Below are positions 7,538-15,561 of a stretch of DNA of 64,000 nt, piece by piece; the stretch's first letter is position 1, and every line of letters starts with the position of its first letter. Made by a program: the position numbers and the translations under genes. This DNA comes from Streptomyces sp. R33. GTDB taxonomy: Bacteria > Actinomycetota > Actinomycetes > Streptomycetales > Streptomycetaceae. The stretch spans positions 372,001-436,000 of the forward strand of contig NZ_CP165727.1 in assembly GCF_041200175.1 (NCBI RefSeq), given 5' to 3'. Under the pieces are notes generated by a model. The model was not told the DNA's origin and ran no database searches. It saw only the letters and a program-made list of their open reading frames with translations.

Positions 7538-8017
7538 TCACTGCACACGTCCCTCGCCTTCCCCCTCGTCCTCCTCGTCGGGCAGGTGGACGTCATCGAC
7601 GGCGATGTTCACCTCGACGACCTCAAGGCCGGTCATGCGTTCCACGGCCGTGATGACACTGGTGCGGACGTCGGCGGCGATGTCCACGATGGCGACGCCG
7701 TACTCCACGACCACGTCGAGATCGACGGCCGCCTGCCGTTCGCCCACCTCGACCTTCACGCCACGGCTCACGCTGGGACGTCCGCCGGGGACCCTGTCGG
7801 TCACCGCCCCGAGCGTGCGAGACACGCCGGAGCCGAGGCTGTGGATGCCCGGCACCTCGCGGGTGGCCATTCCGGCGATCTTCTCGACCACGCTGTCGGC
7901 GATGGTCGTCCGGCCCCGCGTCTCGGGCGCGGTTCCGGCGCCGGTGGGGCCCGTGAGGGTCTTGCCCGCAGAGCGTGGCTCACCCCCGCCTGAGGTGGGG
8001 TTGATGGTGTCCGACAT
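7538..8017 (-). CDS. Asp23/Gls24 family envelope stress response protein
   Basis: About 159 residues. After a Gly/Pro-rich start come TTIADSVVEKIAGMATREVP and GIHSLG, then GVKVEVGERQAAVDLDVVVE and VITAVERMTGLEVVEVNIAV, a textbook Asp23 domain. An acidic C-terminus (DEEDEGEGEG) follows. The start at 8017 is supported by GGGGAGG five bases upstream. First gene of the leftward envelope-stress operon and divergent from the ECF sigma gene, so both may respond to the same signal. Confidence 0.88.
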   Translation of the reverse strand: MSDTINPTSGGGEPRSAGKTLTGPTGAGTAPETRGRTTIADSVVEKIAGMATREVPGIHSLGSGVSRTLGAVTDRVPGGRPSVSRGVKVEVGERQAAVDLDVVVEYGVAIVDIAADVRTSVITAVERMTGLEVVEVNIAVDDVHLPDEEDEGEGEGRVQ

Positions 8018-8181
8018 GAGGACCTCCCCAGGGTGGATATCCCGGCGCCGGTGCGGCGCCCTCATGCTTTGGACACCTTGCGTGGACATTCCTCACGCGG
8101 CTCGCGCAGCGGACCCCGCCTACCATCGAGGAGTACACACGCAGGCCGCAACGAGCGTCTTCGGCAGGAAGCGAGCGGCGG

Positions 8182-8826
8182 ATGCGCAACCGGACCGACC
8201 CCTCCCCCCAGACCGGCGCAGACCTCCCCCTGCGATCGGCAGCGGTGCCGATCGTCAGCGTCACCGCAGAGCAGAACGCTGTCGGCGCACTGGACGACAG
8301 CGTGCTGGCGATACGAGCCTCGGAAGGGGACGAAGACGCCTTCGCCGTCCTGGTCCGTCGGCACAACAGCCGCCTGCTCGCCCTCGCCCAGCATCTGCTC
8401 GGCAACCGGGCGGACGCAGAGGACGCGGTCCAAGAAGCCTTCATCAGCGCTTGGCGGCGGCTGCCGGAATTCCGGCACAGCGCCTCGTTCAGCACCTGGA
8501 TGTATCGCATCGTGACGAATCGCTGCTTCAACGCGCTGCGCCGTCAGCCCCATCCGTTGCCCCTGGATACCATCCCCGAACCCACTGCCGCAGATGCGAA
8601 CAGCTCACCTCCCAAAGTGGCCGAGACAGACGCAGCGACGGCCGCCTTGACAAAAGCGCTCCTGGAACTGGGCCCCGAGCTCCGGGTGTGCTGGGTGCTG
8701 CGGGAATTGCACGACCTGCACTACGAAGAGATCGCCCACGTGGTGGGCAGCAGTGAACAAACGGTGCGCGGCAGACTCTTTCGCGCACGACGCGCTCTGA
8801 TGGAGGCGATGCGTCCATGGCGCTAG
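8182..8826 (+). CDS. ECF-type RNA polymerase sigma factor
   Basis: A 214-residue sigma factor. Region 2 covers residues about 48-115 (EDAFAVLVRRHNSRLLALAQ, ADAEDAVQEAFISAWRRLPE, FSTWMYRIVTNRC). Region 4 covers about 160-210 (LHYEEIAHVVGSSEQTVRGR). There is no region 3, as in ECF factors. The stop overlaps the next gene by ten bases, and that gene carries an anti-sigma-like zinc motif, the usual sigma/anti-sigma pairing. It is divergent from the Asp23 operon, which makes that operon a likely target (inference). Confidence 0.92.
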   Translation: MRNRTDPSPQTGADLPLRSAAVPIVSVTAEQNAVGALDDSVLAIRASEGDEDAFAVLVRRHNSRLLALAQHLLGNRADAEDAVQEAFISAWRRLPEFRHSASFSTWMYRIVTNRCFNALRRQPHPLPLDTIPEPTAADANSSPPKVAETDAATAALTKALLELGPELRVCWVLRELHDLHYEEIAHVVGSSEQTVRGRLFRARRALMEAMRPWR

Positions 8827-9485
8827 ACGACCCGCACCCGACCTCCGGCGACAAGGCTGGAAGCGTGAGCGACGCAAGGGCCCAAGCGTCGCTGCGTCCC
8901 GACGCGGAACTGCTGGCAGGTGCGGAGCTCCTGCCCTGCGGACGTCCTCTCGGCCGTGCCTGGCAACAGGCCCGCGACGCGGCCGGCGCCTCAGACCCGC
9001 ACAGCAGCCGCTGCCCCCACTGCCGCGAGGCCATCGAAGGGCTGACAGCCCTGGACCGGGCCACGCGGGCTCTGCGCGCCGAGGAACAACCCGATGACCA
9101 CAGCCTCGCCAACCGGGTCATCAACGCGGTCCGCAGCGAGGTACGACTCGGCGCCATATTGCTGCTCGACGATCCCGATCACGACCTGCGGATCGCCGAG
9201 AGCGCCGCCGCGAAAGTGCTGCGCCGGGCCGCCGACACCATCCACGGTGTCCGTGCCGCCAGCTGCCGCATAGCCGCGGCGACGGACGGCCACGTCGTCC
9301 ATGTGGTCGCCATCACGGTGGCAGCCACGCTCGACCAGCCGCTGCGAGGGCGAGCCGAGGCAGTACGCCAAGCCGTCCTCCACGCGGCTGAGCACGTTCT
9401 CGGCCTCGCCGTCACCACCGTCAACGTGGAAGTCAACGCCGTGCTGGAACCTCCCGGGTGCCGGGTGACGAGCGGTCCGAACTGA
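8817..9485 (+). CDS. Putative anti-sigma factor with ZAS-like HxxxCxxC motif joined to an Asp23-like domain
   Basis: A 222-residue protein. Residues about 61-68 read HSSRCPHC, the H-x3-C-x2-C pattern of zinc-binding anti-sigma (ZAS) domains, followed by a helix (REAIEGLTALDRATRALRAE). The second half resembles Asp23 (ESAAAKVLRRAADTIHGVRA, AVRQAVLHAAEHVLGLAVTT). There is no transmembrane segment. Translation is coupled to the sigma factor by an overlap. Reading: a soluble regulator sensing or mimicking the Asp23 complex and holding the sigma factor. Zinc binding and sigma binding are inference from the motif and gene pairing. Confidence 0.7.
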   Translation: MALDDPHPTSGDKAGSVSDARAQASLRPDAELLAGAELLPCGRPLGRAWQQARDAAGASDPHSSRCPHCREAIEGLTALDRATRALRAEEQPDDHSLANRVINAVRSEVRLGAILLLDDPDHDLRIAESAAAKVLRRAADTIHGVRAASCRIAAATDGHVVHVVAITVAATLDQPLRGRAEAVRQAVLHAAEHVLGLAVTTVNVEVNAVLEPPGCRVTSGPN

Positions 9486-9492
9486 GCGAACG

Positions 9493-9855
9493 ATGACCGG
9501 CTCCGACCGCGAGAACATGCACCGAGTGGCAGCCCGGGCGGCCCTCGACGTTCCCGGCATGGTCGCACTCCAGCCCGCGCTTGCCGACAGGCTGGCACTC
9601 GCAGCCTCCCGCGTGTACCAAGGCGTAGCCGCAGGGACCACCAGGCATCACGAGGCGGCCGGCGTCCGCTGCGAGCTCACCCCGGCCGGCGCCTGGCACC
9701 TGGAGGTGCGCTGCATCCTGGACGGGAACCACCGCGCCGTCGACGTCGCCCGACGGGTCCGCGAACGTGTGCGGACGACCGGCACCTCCTACCTGGCCCA
9801 GCACGGCAGAGCGGCGCCCGTTACCGTCGTGGTCACCGTCACCCGCACCGTATAG
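9493..9855 (+). CDS. Asp23-like alkaline shock protein
   Basis: A 120-residue protein starting seven bases after the previous gene, so in the same operon as the sigma factor. NMHRVAARAALDVPGMVALQ and VDVARRVRERVRTTGTSYLA, ending VTVVVTVTRTV, follow the Asp23 plan in a divergent form. No membrane segment is visible. A strong hairpin follows the stop. Probably a further member of the envelope-stress set. It could also be an accessory subunit of the putative anti-sigma complex. Confidence 0.65.
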   Translation: MTGSDRENMHRVAARAALDVPGMVALQPALADRLALAASRVYQGVAAGTTRHHEAAGVRCELTPAGAWHLEVRCILDGNHRAVDVARRVRERVRTTGTSYLAQHGRAAPVTVVVTVTRTV

Positions 9856-9887
9856 CCCGCCCGGCATGCCACCCGCGCGGTGCCGGG

Positions 9888-9921
9888 ATGCATCGGACAG
9901 GGGGCCCTCTGTCCGATGCAT
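9888..9921 (+). terminator. 13-bp perfect stem-loop terminator
   Basis: ATGCATCGGACAG at 9888-9900 pairs exactly with CTGTCCGATGCAT at 9909-9921 across an 8-base loop, 33 bases after the stop of the last gene of the sigma operon. No T-run follows. Confidence 0.78.
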
Positions 9922-10155
9922 GGGTCCGCATAACCAGGAACGCCGCGCGCTGATCCACCAGAGGTTACGGGACAGCCCATTAGGGGTCCGCGAGTGCCAT
10001 GGGGGCACCTCTACGATCTCGGTAATTTGCAGCGTTCTCATTGCTTGAAACCGGGTAGGTGGCACACATGGACTTACAGAGGGTTCTCCATTAATCCGGA
10101 ATTGGTCTTGCCGACTTCGACGAGAACACCGGCCCGCAGCTGCGGGGAGGTAATC

Positions 10156-10545
10156 GTGAAGTTAACCCTGGGGCGGCACGGACACAAATGGAAACGGCGT
10201 CGGGCGCGTGTTCGCTGGATGCGACGGCCTGTCGTGGGGCGGATCCTCTTGCGACTGGCGGCATGGGGTTTGCGAGTGACGGTGTGGGCCGCTCGGCGGG
10301 CGCTGCGTCGTAGGATGAAGCGCGTCTTGCACGGGTTACGGACGGACTGCAACACACCAGGGCGCGAATGCCAGGTTCGACTGGGTCCGCCAGGCTCGGA
10401 GCAACCCCTCACATCACGAGCTGACCGAGCTCAGGCCGCCGTGAGCCGTGCGTGCGGTGAACGAAGGAAACGGCTTCGCCCGCCCGCGCAGGGAAGCCGT
10501 TTCGCATATCAAAGGGACCGGCGCCCGGTTGCCGTTTCCTGCTAG
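10156..10545 (+). CDS. Possible small, very basic protein
   Basis: A GTG with an excellent GGGGAGG six bases upstream opens a 129-codon frame that begins VKLTLGRHGHKWKRRRARVR and continues with a mixed hydrophobic/arginine helix (ILLRLAAWGLRVTVWAARRA). The first 55 residues look like a genuine basic, membrane-active or nucleic-acid-binding protein. The rest runs through a hairpin and four bases into the convergent GlsB gene, which argues against the full length being real. I do not recognise it. Confidence 0.35.
   Translation: MKLTLGRHGHKWKRRRARVRWMRRPVVGRILLRLAAWGLRVTVWAARRALRRRMKRVLHGLRTDCNTPGRECQVRLGPPGSEQPLTSRADRAQAAVSRACGERRKRLRPPAQGSRFAYQRDRRPVAVSC
10467..10503 (-). terminator. 11-bp perfect stem-loop downstream of the GlsB gene
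   Basis: GAAACGGCTTC at 10467-10477 pairs with GAAGCCGTTTC at 10493-10503 across a 15-base loop. It lies about 40 bases beyond the stop of the leftward GlsB gene and inside the doubtful rightward frame at 10156-10545. Confidence 0.7.
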
Positions 10546-10805
10546 TGCCTAGCGCGGGTGAAGAGGCGGAAGACGCCGAGGAGGATGAAGGAGCCGACGA
10601 TGGCGGCGATCCACGTCGAGATCTCGAAGAAGCCGTCGATGGAGTCAACTCCGAAAATCACCTTACCGAGCCACCCGCCGAGCAAGCCGCCCGCGATACC
10701 TATCAATATGGTGATGATGATGCCGCCAGGGTCCTTCCCAGGCATCAGCATTTTGGCGATGATGCCCGCGAACAGCCCGATAAGAATCCAAGCAAGTATG
10801 CCCAT
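10542..10805 (-). CDS. GlsB/YeaQ/YmgE family stress response membrane protein
   Basis: An 87-residue protein with three hydrophobic segments: ILAWILIGLFAGIIAKMLMP, IIITILIGIAGGLLGGWLGK and WIAAIVGSFILLGVFRLFTR. The PGKDPGG turn between helices 1 and 2 and the GG..GG pattern are typical of the YeaQ/GlsB transglycosylase-associated family. AGGAAGG precedes the ATG. Members often sit with Asp23/Gls24 genes, as here. Biochemical role unknown. Confidence 0.92.
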   Translation of the reverse strand: MGILAWILIGLFAGIIAKMLMPGKDPGGIIITILIGIAGGLLGGWLGKVIFGVDSIDGFFEISTWIAAIVGSFILLGVFRLFTRARH

Positions 10806-10938
10806 GATCCTTCCTGTCTCCTCGCGTAAGTGAGCGGCGCGCTTCTACTTCTGTTCTGCTGAGGCGGCCCAAGCCATCGCGGCTCTACCCGCACCAACAG
10901 CTTCAACCACTCGGCCAACAACCACGGATCTGACGCGG

Positions 10939-11109
10939 TCAACTCAACGCGTCCTTGCCCTTCTCCTTGACGCGCCGGGCATTGCCCCGGGCTTCCAGAG
11001 CGGCGCCTTTGGCGGCCAGAGTCTCCTTGCCCATGGCATGGGCTGCTTTCTTCACAGCCCTTCCCGCAACTCGTTCTATCTCAGCCTTCGCTTTCTCACC
11101 AGTACCCAT
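10939..11109 (-). CDS. CsbD family protein (56 aa)
   Basis: MGTGEKAKAEIERVAGRAVK followed by KAAHAMGKETLAAKGAALEA has the CsbD layout (GK.K...E...G.A...AHA.G...L.AKG). The frame is longer upstream, but the ATG at 11109 gives family length. It lies downstream of, and in the same direction as, the partial frame's divergent partner. Second CsbD in the window, only distantly similar to the one at 4970. Confidence 0.75.
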   Translation of the reverse strand: MGTGEKAKAEIERVAGRAVKKAAHAMGKETLAAKGAALEARGNARRVKEKGKDALS

Positions 11110-11139
11110 ATCGTCCCCTAAACGTCTTATGCTACGCAT

Positions 11140-11451
11140 ATGTCCGCACCGGCGAGTCCCAAACGATTCGCGCGAGACCTGTTCCGCGGGATCCCCTGGC
11201 AGTACCTGCCGCACGTGGGCCACGTGCTCGCCCAGCAGCTCGGAACGGATTTCGTTTCAGTGGCAATGACCGGCGGCAGCGGCTGGACCGTGAAGAACGT
11301 GCCCGATCCGGCTCACCCCCGCCGGGATGCGCCAGTGCGCGACCGACGCCACGCCGCGGCCCCCAACAGCGTGGAGGCGCTGTTCGCAGGGATGCCAGCA
11401 GCACGACGCAGATCCGTATGGGCGACGGCATCCTGCAGGTACCGACCCTGA
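11140..11451 (+). pseudogene. Broken gene of uncertain origin (possible methyltransferase N-terminus)
   Basis: Frame of about 103 codons divergent from csbD. The start, PKRFARDLFRGIPWQY, resembles the N-terminus of class I SAM-dependent methyltransferases (RFARDLFAGLPRRYD). The sequence then switches to something unrelated (LPHVGHVLAQQLGTDFVSVA) and loses protein-like character. A further short frame (ILQVPTLSAYDAVIAFRTPR) runs up to the IS701 insertion at 11513. Likely a chimeric remnant truncated by rearrangement. The family guess is weak. Confidence 0.3.
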
Positions 11452-11512
11452 GCGCCTACGACGCAGTCATCGCATTCCGCACACCACGCTCGGCGCGGAC
11501 CTTACGGGTTAG

Positions 11513-12910
11513 TACTGCAACGGTGTTTGCCGTGACGGTTGGGCAGTTCGGTCGTTGTTCAGGTCATGGGTGGGGAACTTGCAGATGCCCGGTTGTGGGC
11601 TGGTGAACTGAAGGCTTTGCATGAGCGGTTCGTGCACCGTTTCTCCAGGTCGGAGCCGCGGGAGTCGGCTCTTGCCTATATGCGGGGGCTGATCGCTCCG
11701 CTGGAACGGAAGAACGGATGGACGCTTGCCGAGGAGGCCGGGCATGGGGGTCCGGACCGGATCCATCGGTTGCTGAACCGGATCGACTGGGACGCCGATG
11801 AGGTCCTGGCCGACGTGCGGGACTACGTCATGGAGCATCTCGGAGACCCGGATGCGGTGCTGATCGTGGACGACACGGGGTTCCTGAAGAAGGGTGTCCG
11901 CTCGGCCGGGGTCCAGCGCCAGTACTCCGGCACCGCCGGGCGGACAGAGAACTCCCAGATCGGAGTGTTCCTCGCCTATGCCGGCGGCCGGGGCCGCACG
12001 TTGATCGACCGCCGTCTGTATCTGCCCACGTCATGGACGGAAGACCGGGAACGGTGCCGGGCTGCCGGCATTGAGGACACGGTCGCCTTCGAGACGAAGG
12101 TGGTGATGGCCAAGGCCATGGTCCGCCGGGCGATCACAGGCCGGATTCCGCTCCGGTGGGTGACCGCGGATGCCGCTTACGGCTTCTCCAAGGGCTGGCG
12201 CACGGAGCTCGAGCAAGCCGACGTCTTCCACGTCATGGCCACCACCCGGCACGACACCGTCGTCACCCGCTGGGCGATCGACCACCCCGTCCACGACCTG
12301 TTCCCCGGGCTGCCCCGGCAGAAATGGAAGCGTCGTTCCTGCGGGATGGGGGCCCATGGCCCGCGGGTCTACGACTGGGCGAGAGTCGAGGTGAGGCCCT
12401 GGCACCGCGAGGACCGCCGGCACTGGGTGATCGCCCGCCGCAGTGTCCGCCGGCCCGAGGAGATCTCCTACTACATCGCCTACTGCCCCGCCGAGACCAC
12501 ACTGGATGAGCTGATCCGCATCGCGGGAAGCCGGTGGGCGGTCGAGGAATGCTTCCAGACTGCGAAGCAGGAGTGCGGCCTGGACGACTACCAGGTCCGC
12601 CGCTACGACGGCTGGCACCGCCACATGACCCTGGCCATGGCCACCCACGCCTGCCTCACCGTCCTGCGAGCCCGCGAACTCCAGACGGGCAAAGCAGAAA
12701 CGGATCCTCCCAGCTCATACCCCTCACCCTCCCTGAAATCCGACGCCTGATCGGCCGGCTCACCCGGCCCCGCCCGGGCATCGACCACGTCCTGCACTGG
12801 TCACACTGGCGCCGGCGACGACAGTTCCAGGCCCGCGTCAGCCACTACAAACGACGCGGCCACACACCACCAGAAACTGCCCAACCATCACGACAAGCAC
12901 CGTTGCAGTA
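11513..12910 (+). mobile_element. IS701-family insertion sequence (copy A)
   Basis: The ends are inverted repeats: TACTGCAACGGTG at the left, matched by CACCGTTGCAGTA at the right. The similarity extends inward (GTTTGCCGTGACGGTTGGGCAG against GCTTGTCGTGATGGTTGGGCAG, right end read in complement). Flanks are TTAG (left) and CTAG (right), close to the 4-bp CTAG target preferred by IS701 elements but not an exact duplication. One transposase gene is inside. Confidence 0.85.
11566..12750 (+). CDS. IS701 family transposase (C-terminus shifted)
   Basis: About 394 residues. The DDE domain is visible: DAVLIVDDTGFLKKG (first Asp), LRWVTADAAYGFSKG (second Asp), then IAGSRWAVEECFQTAKQECG (Glu region). 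The start at 11566 fits homologues better than an ATG 27 bases upstream. After residue about 380 the family's C-terminal sequence (LIPLTLPEIRRLIGRLTRPR) continues in another frame up to 12914, so the gene carries a frameshift or uses a programmed one. Activity is uncertain. Confidence 0.85.
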   Translation: MGGELADARLWAGELKALHERFVHRFSRSEPRESALAYMRGLIAPLERKNGWTLAEEAGHGGPDRIHRLLNRIDWDADEVLADVRDYVMEHLGDPDAVLIVDDTGFLKKGVRSAGVQRQYSGTAGRTENSQIGVFLAYAGGRGRTLIDRRLYLPTSWTEDRERCRAAGIEDTVAFETKVVMAKAMVRRAITGRIPLRWVTADAAYGFSKGWRTELEQADVFHVMATTRHDTVVTRWAIDHPVHDLFPGLPRQKWKRRSCGMGAHGPRVYDWARVEVRPWHREDRRHWVIARRSVRRPEEISYYIAYCPAETTLDELIRIAGSRWAVEECFQTAKQECGLDDYQVRRYDGWHRHMTLAMATHACLTVLRARELQTGKAETDPPSSYPSPSLKSDA

Positions 12911-13154
12911 CTAGGCCCTCGACTTCCGGATTGCGACGCGAGTGTGCGGGCCCACCGTGCACCTGGCCCCCGTAGGCGAACTGGCGGCCGCCGCGCACGA
13001 CGGCGGCGGCCGCGTGCCCCTGCCTCGGGCGAATCCTCCAGAGCGGAGCACGCCCCCGCCGATTGGCTGGGTCGTGCTGTGTGAGGGCGGCTGGCCCGGT
13101 TCAGGCGGCCGGCTGGGGCTGGCGCAGTCCTGGCTGGCCGAAGACAAGCGCGTA

Positions 13155-13280
13155 GCCGCCAGGGAGCTGGCTGCGCGAGGTCCGCGAGCAGCTCGTCGGC
13201 TGGGAGAGCGGCCTGATCGAGACCGCCCGCGGCCGGGGCGCGAGCCGGGGCGACCTCGCAGGCCCGCTCGGTGTTGGCGC
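13155..13280 (+). pseudogene. Remnant of an HSP18-type helix-turn-helix regulator
   Basis: Codons from 13171 read LREVREQLVGWESGLIETAR then GRGASRGDLAGPLGVG. This is a strongly conserved segment of Streptomyces DNA-binding proteins, where 'GWESGLIETARGRGASWADLAGPLGV' forms the HTH. A TAG lies in frame just upstream and the frame drifts after 13280, so only about 40 codons survive. The rest of 12911-13413 holds nothing I can support. Confidence 0.6.
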
Positions 13281-13413
13281 GACACCGCTTCGATCTTGCA
13301 CTCCTCATTGCCGTGGGCAGGACGGGCCGTTCCAGCCCGGTGGCGAGGGGCTCGGCGGCGGTTTGGCCTCGCCGCCGGCCAGCGTCCCTGCCCCCAGAAG
13401 GCCGCTCACCCCA

Positions 13414-14697
13414 TCAGTGTGGGCCGTCGTGCTCCGCGAGGGCGTTCTCCCGCAGGTTCGGTTCCTTGCGGAGCGTCCTGGTGAACCACGTGCCGTAGCG
13501 GTCGCCCAGGATGGGAGCTGATGCCCCGTGGAGGATGATGCTCAGGCCCACGGTCACGGCGATGACCTCGATCAGCAGAGTTCCCCCGGGCAGATGTTCT
13601 TCGAGGGCGAGCAGGCCGAATACGAGGGAGGCGAGCCCCCGCGGGCCGAACCAGCCGATGTACGCGATGGAGGCGGGGCGCAGGCCGGCGCCGGCCAGGG
13701 CGAGTGCGACGGGCAGCATCCGGATGACGGTCAGGCTGAACAGCGCGTAGAGGACCATGCGCCAGTTCAGGTGCTGGAGTGTCGGTCCCAGGATGACGGC
13801 GCCGAAGACGAGGAAGCTCAGTGAGGCGAGGAGGAGGCCGAGGCGTTCGGTGAACCTGGTGCTCTGCGCGGGGTCCGAGTCCTGGGGAGGGATCTCCAGG
13901 TCGACGGGGGTGCGGCGCAGGTGGATGCCGAAGGTCAGGCCGGCGACCCAGGCACCGATGAAGCCGCTGCCCTTGACCATGGCGCACAGGACGTACGCGA
14001 TGACCGGGACGGCGAGTACCAGGAACTGCCGCCAGTCGGAGCTGCTCCACCCCCGGGCGAGCGACCAGCGCAACAGGCTCGCCCCGGTCCAGCCGGCCGT
14101 GATTCCGATCGCGCTGCTCAGCAGCAGCGCGCGCAGAAACGTCTCGGCCACGCTCGGATGGTCGTGGCCCTCACCCGCCGCCGCGAGTGCCAGGACGAAG
14201 AACGGAAGGGCCAGGCCGTCGTTCAGACCGGATTCGATCGTCAGGCCGCCGCGGACCAGCGGGGGCACCCGCTTGTTGGAGAAGGCCTGCTGCCCGAGCG
14301 CGGCGTCCGTCGGCGCGAGGATGACGGCGGCCAGGGCCAGCTCCCACACGCTCAGGCCGGGCAGCAGCGGCCAGGCCACCAGCCAGCCCAGAGCCATCGT
14401 GACCGGCAGGCCGACCACGAGCAGCCGCAGCGGCAGGAACTCCTCGCGGCGCAGGTCCCGGGCCCTGATCCCCGCTGCGTCCGCGAACAGAAGGAGCACC
14501 AGCGCACTCTCCAGGAGCGTCCGCGTGACCTCGGGATCCTTCGCCCGGTCCAGCAGGTCTAGTCCCAGCGGGCCGATCGCCAGACCGACGAGCATGAAGA
14601 CCAGCGGTCCCGAGAGCACCGTGGTCGACAAACGGCGTGAGAGGGCCCCATAGCCGACGACCACACCTCCGGCGATCACGACGGCCCAGCCGTTCAT
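13414..14697 (-). CDS. Cation:proton antiporter (CPA1/NhaP-like)
   Basis: A 427-residue membrane protein with about twelve hydrophobic helices. Motifs include ALVLLLFADAAGIRARDLRR, the conserved VILAPTDAALGQQAFSN (the TDAALG of Na+/H+ exchangers), GLTIESGLNDGLALPFFVLA (the ESGLNDG motif) and YIGWFGPRGLASLVFGLLAL (the GPRGLAS motif). All are intact, which supports a working exchanger of Na+ or K+ for H+ in the plasma membrane. ATG 14697 is preferred: GAGGA is well spaced before it but almost touches the GTG at 14703. No partner gene lies in the same operon. Confidence 0.92.
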   Translation of the reverse strand: MNGWAVVIAGGVVVGYGALSRRLSTTVLSGPLVFMLVGLAIGPLGLDLLDRAKDPEVTRTLLESALVLLLFADAAGIRARDLRREEFLPLRLLVVGLPVTMALGWLVAWPLLPGLSVWELALAAVILAPTDAALGQQAFSNKRVPPLVRGGLTIESGLNDGLALPFFVLALAAAGEGHDHPSVAETFLRALLLSSAIGITAGWTGASLLRWSLARGWSSSDWRQFLVLAVPVIAYVLCAMVKGSGFIGAWVAGLTFGIHLRRTPVDLEIPPQDSDPAQSTRFTERLGLLLASLSFLVFGAVILGPTLQHLNWRMVLYALFSLTVIRMLPVALALAGAGLRPASIAYIGWFGPRGLASLVFGLLALEEHLPGGTLLIEVIAVTVGLSIILHGASAPILGDRYGTWFTRTLRKEPNLRENALAEHDGPH

Positions 14698-14913
14698 CCA
14701 CACTCCTCGCGCCCGCCTCGCGCAGAGAGGCGAGGTCCGACCCTATGGCGGCGCCGGTCAGATCTGCGGGAACCGTGCTCCGAACGCCCCCGGCACGGCC
14801 CAGTCGGCCCAACGCGGCCGCATGGAAAGGAACGAAGCACGCCGATCCCATGATCGGATATGAGTGGTTGAGGTACAGGAAATCCCGGTGAGAACGATCT
14901 TGCTGGGACTCGC

Positions 14914-15262
14914 CTACCTCGTACGAGCTTCGAGCTGACGGGGGACAGCGCCAGCGCGCAAATTCGGGCCGGGGTCGGGCAGCAGGTCGCGGGCGGCCTT
15001 GATGACTTCCTCGGTGGCGACGGTGGGGCGCCCGCCGACGCGGGTGCGGGCGGCGACCAGGCCCTCGTTGGTGCCGATGACGATGAGCTCGCGGATGAAC
15101 TCGGCGAGGGCGGCGAACACATGGACGACGAGCCGGCCGCCGGGTGTCCAGGTTCTCGTGGAGCGAGGTGAAGCCGATCCCTCGGTCGCGCAGCTCGGCG
15201 ACCATGTTGATGAGGTCCTGGAGGCTGCGGCCGCCGCGGTCGAGCGAGAGCACCACGAAGGC
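14914..15262 (-). pseudogene. Serine recombinase (resolvase) remnant
   Basis: Read leftward, 15262-15143 encodes AFVVLSLDRGGRSLQDLINM and VAELRDRGIGFTSLHENLDT. After a frameshift, 15120-14914 encodes FAALAEFIRELIVIGTNEGL and VAARTRVGGRPTVATEEVIK. Together these are the middle and end of a resolvase/invertase catalytic domain plus the HTH approach. The catalytic-serine N-terminus and the HTH are missing. A dead remnant of a transposon- or plasmid-type resolvase. Confidence 0.8.
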
Positions 15263-15561
15263 CGCCCGGGTCGAGGAAGGCGTGGCCCGCCTTCGGCTCC
15301 TCGGCTGCGGCGGCGAGGGACGCACAGAGTCCTCGCACCAGCGCCATCCCACCGGTGGTCACCTTCACTCGGCCGCTCAGGGCACGGGCTTCACCCGCCC
15401 GGTGTCACCAGTGCGAGCATGGCACGCCCCTTGCGTCGGCAGCCGGCTGAACCTGGCCTCGACCGGAGCCGGGCCGTCACGGTCCTCGATGCCGTGACGG
15501 TCCTCGATGCCGAGGCGGCCCGAGGTGAGCCCCGGGGGCCAGGAGCCGGGCCCAGGTGCCG

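Noticed and set aside
13414..14697. Antiporter gene as part of a defence island
   Set aside because: All transport motifs (TDAALG, ESGLNDG, GPRGLAS) are intact and there is no defence partner next to it. An ordinary exchanger is the simpler reading.
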